Numbered from the stretch's first letter, positions 25,750-35,323 are shown. The stretch is 64,000 bases of DNA from CAYNWT01 sp964450955 (GCA_964450955.1 CAYVFI010000009.1:1-64000), one strand, 5' to 3'. The notes: generated by a model from the sequence alone, not told the origin. Numbers and translations are program-made.

Positions 25750-26544
25750 GTGCGATTGGCATTCTTCGGCGGAATCTACAACAACTACCTCGCGCTGGAA
25801 GCAGCGATCGCTGATGCGAAAAGCAGGGGAGCCGATGAGATCTACTGTCTCGGCGATCTTGGTGCGTTCGGCCCGCATCCTGATCGTGTGTTTCCTTTGA
25901 TTCACGAACACAATGTTGCCTGCATCCAGGGCAACTACGACGACAGCATCGGCAACCAGCTGGACGACTGCCAGTGCGGCTACACAGATCCACACGACAA
26001 CTACTTCGCGCAGATTAGCTACGACTACACGCTGAAGAATACGAGTCCTGAAAATCGCGAGTTCCTGCGGTCACTTCCGAAAGAACTGCGTCTCGAGCGC
26101 GACGGGTTGCGACTGCTGCTTTGTCACGGCAGTCCGCGGCGAACAAATGAATTCCTTTGGGAATCAGCCACCAGTACCAGTTTCCTGGAACGCCAGATTC
26201 AGGACGCGGATGCCGATTTAATTTTGGCGACGCACACCGGACTGCGTTGGCGCCGAGAACTTTCTGAGGGGCGTGAGTTTGTGAACGTCGGCGTGTTGGG
26301 CCGCCCGGAAAACGATGGAACCACCAATGTCTGGTACACGCTGCTGAAGACCGGTGATGACGCGCCGGCTGAATCGAAGTACGAGATTGAGTTCATCCCG
26401 GTCGAATATGACTTCGAACGCCTGGCCACTGAGATGGAAGCCGAGAAATTGCCGCCGGAGTTCGTCGCAACAGTTCGAACCGGTTGGTGGACCACGTGCC
26501 TTGAGATTCTGCCGTCTAAAGAACGGCGCCGCGGGCAGTTTTAG
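25750..26544 (+). CDS. Metallophosphoesterase-like protein lacking the first metal motif
   Basis: A 264-residue calcineurin-like phosphoesterase of the YfcE/MJ0936 type. It keeps G-D (residues 35-36), GPHP, G61-NYD64, LLCHGSPR and ATHTG. However, the usual N-terminal D-x-H reads G8-I-Y10 (FFGGIYNNYLALEA), so two metal ligands of the first motif are absent. The start is a GTG at 25750. The gene follows the radical SAM gene by 10 bp and looks co-transcribed. It could be a remodelled esterase or a binding protein; activity is uncertain. Confidence 0.8.
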   Translation: MRLAFFGGIYNNYLALEAAIADAKSRGADEIYCLGDLGAFGPHPDRVFPLIHEHNVACIQGNYDDSIGNQLDDCQCGYTDPHDNYFAQISYDYTLKNTSPENREFLRSLPKELRLERDGLRLLLCHGSPRRTNEFLWESATSTSFLERQIQDADADLILATHTGLRWRRELSEGREFVNVGVLGRPENDGTTNVWYTLLKTGDDAPAESKYEIEFIPVEYDFERLATEMEAEKLPPEFVATVRTGWWTTCLEILPSKERRRGQF

Positions 26545-26686
26545 GTTCGACGGCAACTCAAAAGCGGCCCGTTACCAACGCACAGATTCGTGGTGCGACC
26601 ACCTTGTGTATTGGGTGATATTTGGCCTTGCCCGAAGATGGTTGTGCGATACCCTTCGCGAACGCTCAATCCATTTACGGTGACTT

Positions 26687-27907
26687 ATGAAAATCCTGTT
26701 CGCAGATGCTTTGCCCGATCAATACGCCCAGCAACTAAACGACGCGGGGCATGAATGCGTTGCGAAGCCAACGCTGACTGCTGATGACATTGCTGGTCAG
26801 ATTGCCGGCTACGATGTTCTCGTGGTTCGCAGCACCAAAGTCACCGCTGCGGCTATCGACGCATCGGACAAACTAAGCCTCATTGTTCGCGCGGGTGCGG
26901 GAACCAACAACATTGACAAGCAACACGCTGCCAACTGCGGCGTCTATGTTTGCAATGTGCCCGGACAGAATGCGATTGCTGTTGCAGAACTTACCATGGG
27001 GCTGTTGCTGGCCATCGATCGACGAATCCCACACAACGTTATCGATTTGCGAGCCGGCAAGTGGAAAAAGAAGGAGTACGGAAAAGCCGATGGTGTCTAT
27101 GGAAAATCCATGGCGATCTTTGGGCTTGGCAACATCGGCCTCGCCGTCGCACAACGCGCGCGAGCATTCGGGATTAGGGTGCTGGGGCTTGAGAAGCCAG
27201 GGCGTTCAGCGCAGTCGGTGAAGCGGATACTGGATGCGGGTGTTGAACTTGTCGGTTCGATGCAGGAAATGATTCAGGCGGCCGACATCGTCTCACTGCA
27301 CGTCCCGGTCACCGATGAGACACGAAACATGGTTGATGCCAAATTCCTGGAGCTCATGCAGCCGAACTCCATTCTTATCAATGCTGCTCGCGGTGAAGTG
27401 GTGGATGCAGACGCGTTAATTGCTGCGATGGACGAAAAAGGCATCAGGGCAGGGCTGGATACGTACGCGGAAGAGCCCGGTTCATCAACGGCTGACTTTG
27501 AATCAGCTTTGGCAACACATCCCAACGTGGTCGGGACGCATCACATTGGTGCCTCAACCACGCAGGCTCAGAATGCGATCGCTTTGGGAGTCGTCAACGC
27601 GATCGAATCATACGCTCGTGGTGTCGTTAACAACTGCGTCAATATGGAAACGGCGAAGCTTGGCCGGGCGCATGTCGGTGTTCGACACTACGACAAAGTG
27701 GGGGTCCTGGCATCGGTGTTTGATGTGTTTCGGAATTCGAATCTGAATGTGGAACAGATGGAGAACCAAATCTTCGCGGGCTCAAAGGCCGCTGTTGCGT
27801 TGATTGAAGTCGGCGGCGTTGTATCGGATGCCGTGCAGGCAGAACTTGGTTCGCTGGAGAATGTGATCTCTGTTTCGGTTCACAATCGAGAAGAAAGAAC
27901 ACTCTAG
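26687..27907 (+). CDS. serA: D-3-phosphoglycerate dehydrogenase SerA
   Basis: A 406-residue NAD-dependent 2-hydroxyacid dehydrogenase that starts the phosphorylated serine pathway. Visible are VVRSTKVTA near residue 46, the NAD-binding GLGNIGLAVA motif, INAARGEVVD with the catalytic Arg, and the pair E (YAEEPG) and H (THHIGAST) of the catalytic triad. The C-terminal 75 residues form an ACT-like domain (HYDKVGVLASVFDVF), the usual serine sensor. Length fits the short SerA class. Its TAG overlaps the GTG start of dtd by one base, so the two form an operon. Confidence 0.93.
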   Translation: MKILFADALPDQYAQQLNDAGHECVAKPTLTADDIAGQIAGYDVLVVRSTKVTAAAIDASDKLSLIVRAGAGTNNIDKQHAANCGVYVCNVPGQNAIAVAELTMGLLLAIDRRIPHNVIDLRAGKWKKKEYGKADGVYGKSMAIFGLGNIGLAVAQRARAFGIRVLGLEKPGRSAQSVKRILDAGVELVGSMQEMIQAADIVSLHVPVTDETRNMVDAKFLELMQPNSILINAARGEVVDADALIAAMDEKGIRAGLDTYAEEPGSSTADFESALATHPNVVGTHHIGASTTQAQNAIALGVVNAIESYARGVVNNCVNMETAKLGRAHVGVRHYDKVGVLASVFDVFRNSNLNVEQMENQIFAGSKAAVALIEVGGVVSDAVQAELGSLENVISVSVHNREERTL

Positions 27908-28356
27908 TGCGGGCCGTGGTTCAGCGAGTCTCCAGTGCGTCGGTGACTGTCGATGGAGAAGTGACCGGTCAAATTGAGCGGGGGTTTGTCGTCTTGCTGG
28001 GGGTCGCCGCGGAGGACACGGAAAGTGACCTTCAGTGGCTGGTCAACAAGGTTGTCGGACTGCGCGTTTTCGAAGACGCCGAAGGGAAGATGAACTGTTC
28101 GCTTGCCGAAGCCAACGGGGCGATGCTGGTTGTCAGCCAGTTCACGTTATTGGGCGATTGTCGGAAAGGGCGGCGCCCAAGTTTCGTCACAGCGGCAAGG
28201 CCGGAGCGAGCGAACGAATTGTACGAGCAGTTTTGCGAGGGGGTGCGAGGGCAGGGCATCGAGGTTCAGACCGGGCGGTTCCAAACGCACATGGACGTGG
28301 CTCTGGTCAACGATGGACCGGTCACATTACTGCTGGACAGCACAAAGCAGTTCTAA
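27907..28356 (+). CDS. dtd: D-aminoacyl-tRNA deacylase Dtd
   Basis: A 149-residue DTD-family enzyme that removes D-amino acids, and glycine from mischarged tRNA-Ala. Hallmarks are MRAVVQRVSSASVTVDG at the start, SQFTLLGD (catalytic region) and NDGPVTLLLDS with the Gly-cis-Pro specificity motif. Translation starts at a GTG that overlaps the serA stop by one base. The length is the family norm. Confidence 0.96.
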   Translation: MRAVVQRVSSASVTVDGEVTGQIERGFVVLLGVAAEDTESDLQWLVNKVVGLRVFEDAEGKMNCSLAEANGAMLVVSQFTLLGDCRKGRRPSFVTAARPERANELYEQFCEGVRGQGIEVQTGRFQTHMDVALVNDGPVTLLLDSTKQF

Positions 28357-28781
28357 CTCGGCAATGGCGATCATCGAGGGTCGCAAAACAGACTGCTCAG
28401 AACCAGCATCGCGGCCGCAGAGTTCAGCATCTCGGTCGGAGCCAAGTCGGCGGGGTTTCTTGAGAGCCCGGCGCCGGTTCACGCCAAAGAATCGGCCCAA
28501 AGACTCGGTAGCTTGAGCGGGCCAGCACAAACTACCGAGCCGGACTGGCTGTCGCAGCAAGCCGCAATAGCACAGTCTTTCTACATATTGCCACGTGTTG
28601 AATTCTCTGGGTAGGCGAAACGGCTGGAGATTTGCCAATTCTCAAACCTTAGAGCAATGTGCATGGTGAACATGGCAAAAACGCTAACACCTGGCTTCCC
28701 CCAAAGTCCCCTTCTCCGAAAATCAGAGATCAATCTATACTGCGAGCGGGCAGATTGGCTGATTACCAAGGATGGTTTGTT
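28357..28781. other. Intergenic region before the CvpA-like gene
   Basis: There is no recognised gene in these 425 bp. An 8-bp perfect inverted repeat, ctcggtag (28504-28511) / ctaccgag (28532-28539), has a 20-bp loop and no T-run. A TATACT hexamer at 28736-28741 is a candidate -10 box 40 bp upstream of the next start; its -35 is poor. Confidence 0.45.
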
Positions 28782-30071
28782 ATGACACTCACGTGGTTCG
28801 ACTTCGTCGTCATTGGCGTCTTGATCTACACGACGTTTCGCGGTCTTCAACGCGGCTTCGTTTGGCAGCTTGCGTGGATTGCTGCGTTGGTGCTGTGTTT
28901 CGGGTTTGCCGAGACCTTTTCCATCAAGCTTGCTCCGCACATCCAAAAGTTTGCCCCGCAGGCTCAGCCACCGCTTGACCGCTGGATCGCCATGCTGGTC
29001 CTTTACATGGGCTTCTCCTTCCTGTCGTTCGGCGTCGCGCGCGTGTTGCGTGGGTGGATTGAAAAAGCAAAGTTCGTTGAATACGACCGGCACCTTGGTG
29101 GTCTGTTTGGTTTCGTGAAGGGTGTGCTGATTTGTCTGATGGGAACCTTCTTCCTCATCACGCTATCCGAGACCGCGCGGGAGACGGTTCTTGTTTCCAG
29201 AAGCGGTACGGCCGCCACGATTATCATGGATAAGCTGCAGCCGGTTCTTCCTGCAGAACTGGCTGAGATTCTGCAGCCCTATATCCTGCGACTCGATCCG
29301 AATCACTCAGGCGAGGGGCAGTTGAACTCCGGGCAGTCTGATCCGTTCTCGAATCCTCAGGATATTTTGTTCGGCGACAACGGCGCGCCGGCTGGTTCGG
29401 ATTCTGGTCTGCTGGGCAACCTACCGGATCTATCCGGTGGCGAATCACAAGGCGGGGGAATTTGGGACCGTATCACAGGTGCAGGCAACGATTCGTCAAA
29501 CATCAATGCTGGTGGTTCCGGCGCTCCGGGGCAGGGCGGTTCGCTGGATGATTTTCTGCGCAGTCTTCCGGCGAGTATGAGCCGCGAGCTCCAACAGTCG
29601 GCCGTTAATGCTTACCAAAACGCGACGCCCGAACAACGTGATCAGCTGATGAGTCAGGTTCAGTCTTCGATGCCGAGCGAAGTTGGCAACGTGCTAAGCC
29701 GGTTTAATCAGTTGCGGGATAGTTGGGATAATCTTAACAAGCCGGCGCCAGGTGATCAGGCGCCGACAGCGAACCGCGACAATATCCTGCAGTCCATTCT
29801 CCAGTTGTACCCAGGTGATGAAGGGCAACGAACCCAATATCGACAGTGGGTCAACGGACAGCTGACGGGTGTGCCCGCCGGGGTTGCGACGTCTGTCCTT
29901 GCCGATTGGCGAGCCGACTTGAATGCTGAACCGACCGACCCTGATCCAACGACTAACTACAAGACCAAGCTGGATGTTCGCATCTACCGACAATTGGCTG
30001 CCGCAGGCGTTCCAATGAATCGGCTAAGCCAGTCTCTGCGGCAGCGGATGCAAAACATCTCTCGCCAGTAA
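28782..30071 (+). CDS. CvpA-family membrane protein with long low-complexity tail
   Basis: A 429-residue protein. The start at 28782 places the first membrane segment (TWFDFVVIGVLIYTTFRG) at the N-terminus, as in CvpA (colicin V production) proteins; upstream in-frame starts would add an unlikely leader. Four hydrophobic segments fill the first 150 residues, with FRGLQRGFVWQLAW and the HLGGLFGFVKGVL motif. The remaining 280 residues are Gly/Ser/Pro/Gln-rich and probably cytoplasmic and disordered, with a short helical end. Its role is unclear. Neighbours serA-dtd and the CoA-binding gene do not suggest one. Confidence 0.8.
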   Translation: MTLTWFDFVVIGVLIYTTFRGLQRGFVWQLAWIAALVLCFGFAETFSIKLAPHIQKFAPQAQPPLDRWIAMLVLYMGFSFLSFGVARVLRGWIEKAKFVEYDRHLGGLFGFVKGVLICLMGTFFLITLSETARETVLVSRSGTAATIIMDKLQPVLPAELAEILQPYILRLDPNHSGEGQLNSGQSDPFSNPQDILFGDNGAPAGSDSGLLGNLPDLSGGESQGGGIWDRITGAGNDSSNINAGGSGAPGQGGSLDDFLRSLPASMSRELQQSAVNAYQNATPEQRDQLMSQVQSSMPSEVGNVLSRFNQLRDSWDNLNKPAPGDQAPTANRDNILQSILQLYPGDEGQRTQYRQWVNGQLTGVPAGVATSVLADWRADLNAEPTDPDPTTNYKTKLDVRIYRQLAAAGVPMNRLSQSLRQRMQNISRQ

Positions 30072-30315
30072 GCAAAGCGGCAGATGTCCTCGCAAGCTCG
30101 GTCGGTACTTGCCAGCTAAGTTCGGTAGAGACTCCGTCCGCCGCGGTCTTTCGGCCGGAACCGACGGCCAACAGCCTGCACTGGCGCTGGCACAGGGCAG
30201 GGTGGTCTGCCACAAGCTGGTCCCGTTGCGATCGTTGGCCTGGCAGCAACCAGGTCGGCCTGCGATTCGGTTCTCGCCGACCGGTGTCGATTAAACTATG
30301 GAACAGGGACAACAG

Positions 30316-30702
30316 ATGAACGAACAGGTTGCTGCATTCCTGGCCGGCACGACATTCGCGGTTGTCGGAGCCTCAACCGATCGACATAAATTTGGAAACA
30401 AGATCCTCCGTTGCTACATGGACAACGGATTCACGGTCTACCCGATTAATCCCCGGGCTGACGACGTCGAAGGGCTGGTTGCCTACAAATCGTTGGCAGA
30501 GTTACCGGAGCCTGTGCACGGTGTCTCAATTGTGACACCGCCGGCAGTGACAGAAAAGGTTGTCAGCGAAGCCGCAGCAGCGGGCATTGCCCATGTCTGG
30601 ATGCAGCCCGGTGCAGAAAGCCCGGCTGCGATTGATGAGTGCACAGCCAAGGGCCTTAGCGTGATTGCCGGAGGCCCTTGTCTGCTGGTCGAACTGGCCT
30701 AG
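30316..30702 (+). CDS. CoA-binding domain protein (YccU-like)
   Basis: A 128-residue Rossmann-fold protein of the succinyl-CoA-synthetase-like CoA-binding family. It has FAVVGASTDRHKFGNKILR, VYPINPRADDVEG and AHVWMQPGAES motifs, as in YccU. The start at 30316 is preferred for its CAGGGA site six bases upstream and the typical MNEQVAAFLAG beginning; an ATG at 30298 would add six residues. YccU is a conserved protein without a firm role. The 226 bp upstream are without recognised features. Confidence 0.88.
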   Translation: MNEQVAAFLAGTTFAVVGASTDRHKFGNKILRCYMDNGFTVYPINPRADDVEGLVAYKSLAELPEPVHGVSIVTPPAVTEKVVSEAAAAGIAHVWMQPGAESPAAIDECTAKGLSVIAGGPCLLVELA

Positions 30703-30734
30703 CGGTTCTTTGTTACCGCGAGGGCAGGGCGGTG

Positions 30735-32714
30735 TTAACGAACTGGCTCTGCCACTGCGTCCTCAAACCCCATGGGTTCTATCCGTGCCGGAGCTGCCAC
30801 TCGCACTCCAAACATAAATGGAACGCTCATGATCGGCACTGTTGTCATGGAGCCAAGAAACGGTGGCGAGGTTGATTCCATTCGTAGTCCGCCTTCGGTT
30901 CTGAAGAGAACAGACTCAGCATCCGCCACGTACGGCAGCAGTGCCTGAGCCGATGGGAAGTCGAACGCATCCATGTCGATTCCATCGCGCTGAACCATGC
31001 TCATGATTGAAGACGCAAACCATGGAGTAAACCCGTAAAGCTTTGGAAGAACTTCCGAGGTCTTCACTGCCGAGTAGCCAACGGCTTCGCCATCGACCTT
31101 TGGGGCGAATTCAAATGGCCTCCATGTTTCCTTGTTTGCCATGCGGCGAATACGGGACTTAATCGCCTGCGGATGCAAAGCCAGCATGAAGTGGTTGCGA
31201 TTCACCGTGAAAGTGGGGGCGACAATGTAGTCAGAATCGCCGACGAAATTCAGCATGTAGATTCGCTGCCCCATGAACTCCTTACGCTCAAGGTACTCAC
31301 CGCGTCCACGTCGTCGGGAACCATCGTCCTGCAACGGGGTTCCGTTCTTGTCGAGATACGCAGCAAACTTCGCGATTGTCTTAAATGCACCGGCCGGCTT
31401 CGTGACTTCAAGGGTAAGCACCGGCATGCTGGCAACGAAACCACCGTCGCCCGGTGAATCGGACAATGTAATGACGTGTCCGAAGGCTTCTAGAATATCC
31501 TTCTGCAAGTCCAGTCCAAATTCTTCTTCGAACTGATCGATGCCTCCATCGAACTCCGCGCTGGCACCCGGTTGCATGTTCTCAATTAACCCGCGCATTG
31601 CTTTTAGGAACTTGTCGCCATCCAGGCTGAGAGCCAAAACGACATCGGAATCCGCCGGAACAAAAGAAAAGTCGTTCGTGGTCAGAGCGCGACCGGACAT
31701 GAGCGCTAGCAGGCCTTCCAGCTTACCATCGGTCTTCACTTTGACCTTTGACCGCACCTGCCCGTCAACAACACCGCTGACGGTCATGATGTGATCGATG
31801 CTGTTTAGTCCGGTCATTTCCAGGACCTGCGGGATCATCGCGCCATCAGGCCCCATGAGCCCGGCAATATCCTCAGCACCGCTGGCAAGATCGATCCACG
31901 AAAGATTGCCGGTGCGTTTAAGCTTGAGTTCGTCCCATGCGCCGGCAAACCGTGTATTGGCAGCGAGCCCACCAGCTGATGTCTCCAGCCGCCCGATGAC
32001 CTTGTCCAGCACGCCAGCTCCAACGGCAAGGATCAAGTAGTTCTCGTGTCGATGAACCTTGGCCGGAATCGGTAGTGGAAGCTGGACCTGGTCCAGCTTC
32101 TCCGGGGCTTTACCCAGCGCTTGCCCCATCCATGCGGCGATTGTGTTTGAGAATTCATCGGCCTTCTCGCCGGCGTTCACCACCAGTGCCGCTTCGACGT
32201 TCATGGCCAGAGTCATCGCCGGGTTACCTTCCCCCGGTTGTGGGCCATCTTTTTTGAGCCCGACAAACAGGCAGCCGGGTCGGCCTGAAAACGAAATTAC
32301 AAACCGAGGCAGTGCCTTCATCATCGCGCTTTGGGGCGCGTTTGGTGGCATGTTTTCGGTCATGCTTGTTTGAATCGCGGACACCAGTCTGTTGAAGAAG
32401 CTCTTCACTTCCGGATCTGCGACCAGTCCGTCGACTCCATCTCCGCCGGGTTTTCCTTCGCCTCGAGCCGCCCATTCGAAGTACAGCAGGCTGTCTTCTG
32501 CGGCCGCGTGAACCAAATTGGTGTCTCGATCGCCCGGTGGCAGCCCCATGATGTCACTTAGTGGCCCGCCGGCGAAGAACAACATTATCAGCAGCTCTAT
32601 GCCCCCCATCATCATCATCGCACTTTTCTCCCTGATCGGATTGAATTGAACGTCTTCGCTATTCGATGTCTGAGCTGCGTTCCTGGGCGAATTCCGTGTT
32701 TTCCGGCGGCTCAT
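30735..32714 (-). CDS. Large planctomycete protein, DUF3352-like
   Basis: A 659-residue protein starting at 32714 (MSRRKTRNSP). A short basic N-terminus is followed by a methionine-rich hydrophobic segment (MMMMGGIELLIMLFFAGGP), probably one membrane anchor. The exterior part contains repeated substructures such as VVLALSLDGDKFLKAM and SDYIVAPTFTVNRNHFMLAL, reminiscent of DUF3352-type proteins, where beta-rich modules probe residual substrates. I do not recognise a function. The frame also opens upstream to 32765. The divergent ftsL-like gene starts 201 bp away. Confidence 0.6.
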   Translation of the reverse strand: MSRRKTRNSPRNAAQTSNSEDVQFNPIREKSAMMMMGGIELLIMLFFAGGPLSDIMGLPPGDRDTNLVHAAAEDSLLYFEWAARGEGKPGGDGVDGLVADPEVKSFFNRLVSAIQTSMTENMPPNAPQSAMMKALPRFVISFSGRPGCLFVGLKKDGPQPGEGNPAMTLAMNVEAALVVNAGEKADEFSNTIAAWMGQALGKAPEKLDQVQLPLPIPAKVHRHENYLILAVGAGVLDKVIGRLETSAGGLAANTRFAGAWDELKLKRTGNLSWIDLASGAEDIAGLMGPDGAMIPQVLEMTGLNSIDHIMTVSGVVDGQVRSKVKVKTDGKLEGLLALMSGRALTTNDFSFVPADSDVVLALSLDGDKFLKAMRGLIENMQPGASAEFDGGIDQFEEEFGLDLQKDILEAFGHVITLSDSPGDGGFVASMPVLTLEVTKPAGAFKTIAKFAAYLDKNGTPLQDDGSRRRGRGEYLERKEFMGQRIYMLNFVGDSDYIVAPTFTVNRNHFMLALHPQAIKSRIRRMANKETWRPFEFAPKVDGEAVGYSAVKTSEVLPKLYGFTPWFASSIMSMVQRDGIDMDAFDFPSAQALLPYVADAESVLFRTEGGLRMESTSPPFLGSMTTVPIMSVPFMFGVRVAAPARIEPMGFEDAVAEPVR

Positions 32715-32915
32715 GATGTTTGCACTGTTGCGGCAGACACAAAAGGAATCAAGAACAGCCCGCATAGGTGGCAGGCACCGGCTGGCAGTGCAGCGGGATG
32801 CAACATTGGGTCGATCTTACGGAAGGGCCGCTTGTCTCCATCAGGATTCTGGTTCCGATTTAATTTCCGCCTATGTCCAGGGGCAGGGGACTACCCCCTG
32901 CTGAAGAACCAAGCC

Positions 32916-33278
32916 ATGTTCTTTCGATTCATTGGTGCCATCATTCTGGTTGTCCTGGTTTCGATGGGCGGCGTGGTGCTGGAAAAAGAAATGCTGAACC
33001 TCAGACGCGATGTTAGCAAGCAGCGGTATCGAACCGAGGTCCTGCTGGATCGTTACACCACCTTGCGGCTGAAGACACAGGAGCTCTCGTCACCGGATCG
33101 AATGCTGGAAACCATCCAACAACATCGGCTTACGCCACGGCCGCTAAGCCGTCCGAAAAATGACGACGTCCAAACTTCGGTTGATCCGGTTCCAAACGCC
33201 GGCAAGCCCGCCTTGCCACTTTTGAAGTGGGAACGCCCTGTCCGCCCGTTTCGTTGGCGGCAAAAGGACATCCGATGA
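32916..33278 (+). CDS. ftsL: FtsL-like cell-division protein
   Basis: A 120-residue bitopic protein: a short cytoplasmic start, one membrane helix (FIGAIILVVLVSMGGVVL), then a predicted coiled coil (LRRDVSKQRYRTEVLLDRYTT). It overlaps by the ATGA arrangement the start of the ftsI gene, the usual position of ftsL in the division cluster. Sequence similarity to FtsL is too low to be certain, but size, topology and place fit. Upstream in-frame starts would add a non-membrane leader and are rejected. The stop is at 33276-33278. Confidence 0.65.
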   Translation: MFFRFIGAIILVVLVSMGGVVLEKEMLNLRRDVSKQRYRTEVLLDRYTTLRLKTQELSSPDRMLETIQQHRLTPRPLSRPKNDDVQTSVDPVPNAGKPALPLLKWERPVRPFRWRQKDIR

Positions 33279-35020
33279 ATCCGCGCGCGATACCTCGTTG
33301 GCGAATCGGTTTTGTTACCGTTTGCATTCTTGGCGTCTGGGGAATCCTTGCAGCTCGGCTGGTGCAGGTTCAGGGGGTAAGTCGTGACGCGTTTGCTTCG
33401 CGAGCGACCAACCAGCGAACGTTCATGGAGACGATCCCGTCGCGTCCGGGCGAAATTGTCGATCGGAACGGCCATGTGCTGGCGATGACCGTCACACGCC
33501 GCAGTCTGTTTTTGGATCCCTCTCGAGTAACAAGCGCGTGGGATGTCGCGTTCGGGCTTGGCACCGCGCTGGGGGTGGATGCGGACAAGTTGTTTCAACA
33601 GCTGTCTGAGAAATCAGACCGTCGATTTATGTGGGTGAAACGACGGCTGTCGGAAGAAGAAATCGAACGGGTTCGCGAACTGGAACTCCCAGACGACATG
33701 TGGGGTTATCGTAACGAGTATCAACGCCACTACCCACAAGGTAACCTCGCCGCGCATGCGTTGGGGATTCGGAACATCGACAACCGCGGCAGTGGCGGTT
33801 TGGAGGAAAGCTTCGATACATCCATCCGCGGTCAGGAAGGCAAACGCGTTTTGGTTCGGGACGCTCGCGGAGCCGTCATCGACATTCGGCCTCACGAAGA
33901 ACCGCAGCACGGTTCGACCATCGTGACGACTTTAGATTCTGTGCTGCAGGTTCGCGTCGAACAGCAGCTGGACGCAATTGTCAGGCGGTGGGTTCCGCGT
34001 GGAGCGTGTGCGATTGTGATGGAACCGTCCACCGGCGACATTCTGGCGATGGCGTCGCGGCCGACGTTTAACCCGAACCGACCGACGGGACAGAATGACG
34101 CGTGGGCTAACCTGTGCATCTCAGCCGTCTACGAACCCGGTTCGACAATCAAGCCATTTATTGTTGGCTGGGCAATTGAGCAAGGGTTGCTGTCGCCGAA
34201 CGAACTGTTTGATTGCGAACGAGGTGCGTATCAGATGGGTCGCCGTGTGTTGCACGATCATCACCCATACGGGCAGTTGGACGTTACTGATGTGCTGGTG
34301 AAATCCAGCAACATTGGCATGGCGAAAATTGGCGAACGGCTTACCAACGAGGGGTTGTACCAGTCGCTGCTGACTTTTGGTTTCGTACGCCGAACCGGAC
34401 TGGAACTTCCCGGTGAGTTGATCGGACTGATTCGTCCGTTGGATCAATGGAACAACTACTCAACCGGTTCGGTTCCCATGGGACATGAAATCGCTATCAC
34501 ACCGATGCAGTTGATTACGGCTCACGCGGCACTGGCCAACGGGGGGCGAATGGTTTACCCGCGTTTGACCAAAGCGGAAACGTCGTCGCTGCCGACGCCG
34601 GTCGATACTGTTTCCAGGGTCGCCGCCCCTGCTCCGGTGGTCTCACAAACGATCAATGCTGAAACAGCAAACTGGCTGGTGGCCGGACCGATGCAGGATG
34701 TCGTAGAACGCGGAACTGCGAAAGCCGTGCGGATAGACGGCGTCGAAGTATTCGGTAAGACGGGCACGGCTCAGAAACTGACGGCAAATGGACCGCAGGG
34801 CCACGTGTGCTCGTTCGTGGGCGGAGCTCCCGCCAGCAATCCGCGCGTGTTGGTTTTGGTTGTTGTTGATTCGCCGACAGCGGCAGGTTCACACTACGGT
34901 GGGACCGTAGCAGCGCCAGCTGCGAAAGAAATTCTTGAGGCGGCGCTGCGGCGTGACGAAGCGATGACTCGCCGAAAAACGATGCCGACAACTCGCCGCG
35001 AAGCACCGGCCCGGCAGTAG
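33275..35020 (+). CDS. ftsI: Peptidoglycan D,D-transpeptidase FtsI / penicillin-binding protein 3
   Basis: A 581-residue class B penicillin-binding protein. One N-terminal membrane helix (WRIGFVTVCILGVWGILAA) is followed by a dimerisation region (PSRPGEIVDRNGHVLA) and the transpeptidase domain with S290-TIK293, S344-SN346 and K495-TG497, the three catalytic motifs. The start at 33275 is set by the overlap with the ftsL-like gene. FtsI crosslinks septal peptidoglycan. Planctomycetes generally lack FtsZ but keep peptidoglycan and some division genes, so this gene fits a partly retained division module. Confidence 0.93.
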   Translation: MNPRAIPRWRIGFVTVCILGVWGILAARLVQVQGVSRDAFASRATNQRTFMETIPSRPGEIVDRNGHVLAMTVTRRSLFLDPSRVTSAWDVAFGLGTALGVDADKLFQQLSEKSDRRFMWVKRRLSEEEIERVRELELPDDMWGYRNEYQRHYPQGNLAAHALGIRNIDNRGSGGLEESFDTSIRGQEGKRVLVRDARGAVIDIRPHEEPQHGSTIVTTLDSVLQVRVEQQLDAIVRRWVPRGACAIVMEPSTGDILAMASRPTFNPNRPTGQNDAWANLCISAVYEPGSTIKPFIVGWAIEQGLLSPNELFDCERGAYQMGRRVLHDHHPYGQLDVTDVLVKSSNIGMAKIGERLTNEGLYQSLLTFGFVRRTGLELPGELIGLIRPLDQWNNYSTGSVPMGHEIAITPMQLITAHAALANGGRMVYPRLTKAETSSLPTPVDTVSRVAAPAPVVSQTINAETANWLVAGPMQDVVERGTAKAVRIDGVEVFGKTGTAQKLTANGPQGHVCSFVGGAPASNPRVLVLVVVDSPTAAGSHYGGTVAAPAAKEILEAALRRDEAMTRRKTMPTTRREAPARQ

Positions 35021-35083
35021 CAGAGCAGGCCGGTTGGCCAACGCGTGGATTGTGGGCGAAGCAGGAAGCTTGCGGCTTCAGCC

Positions 35084-35323
35084 TTAATTGTACAAAACCG
35101 ATTCAGTCTGCTGCGGGCTGACGTGAATTTCATTTCGTACCTGCCGGCTGCCGGCGTTAGCCAGAGCGGTCTGGGTGACGACCTGTTTCACGTAGTAGGA
35201 CCTGGCCTGACCACCAATAACCATGTGCCCGTCATCCAACCGTACGGTTAGAGATGAGACCCCATTGTTGGTCTGGGTCGACAGGGTCTTGATGATGTCT
35301 GACTCGGTGATGTTTGAATCCAT
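35084..35323 (-). CDS. Small BON-domain-like protein
   Basis: A 79-residue protein from the ATG at 35323. It reads as a single BON-like fold: an N-terminal helix (SDIIKTLSTQ), a beta-hairpin LTVRLDDGHMVIGGQA, a helix YYVKQVVTQTAL, and a final strand VRNEIHV, matching BON order (helix-beta-beta-helix-beta). BON domains bind phospholipids or partner proteins. No signal peptide is seen. Earlier in-frame starts up to 35524 add Arg/Pro-rich sequence without support. Confidence 0.6.
   Translation of the reverse strand: MDSNITESDIIKTLSTQTNNGVSSLTVRLDDGHMVIGGQARSYYVKQVVTQTALANAGSRQVRNEIHVSPQQTESVLYN

Noticed and set aside
25428..25995. Minus-strand frames opposite the radical SAM and phosphoesterase genes
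   Set aside because: They lie over strongly supported genes and lack recognisable content.
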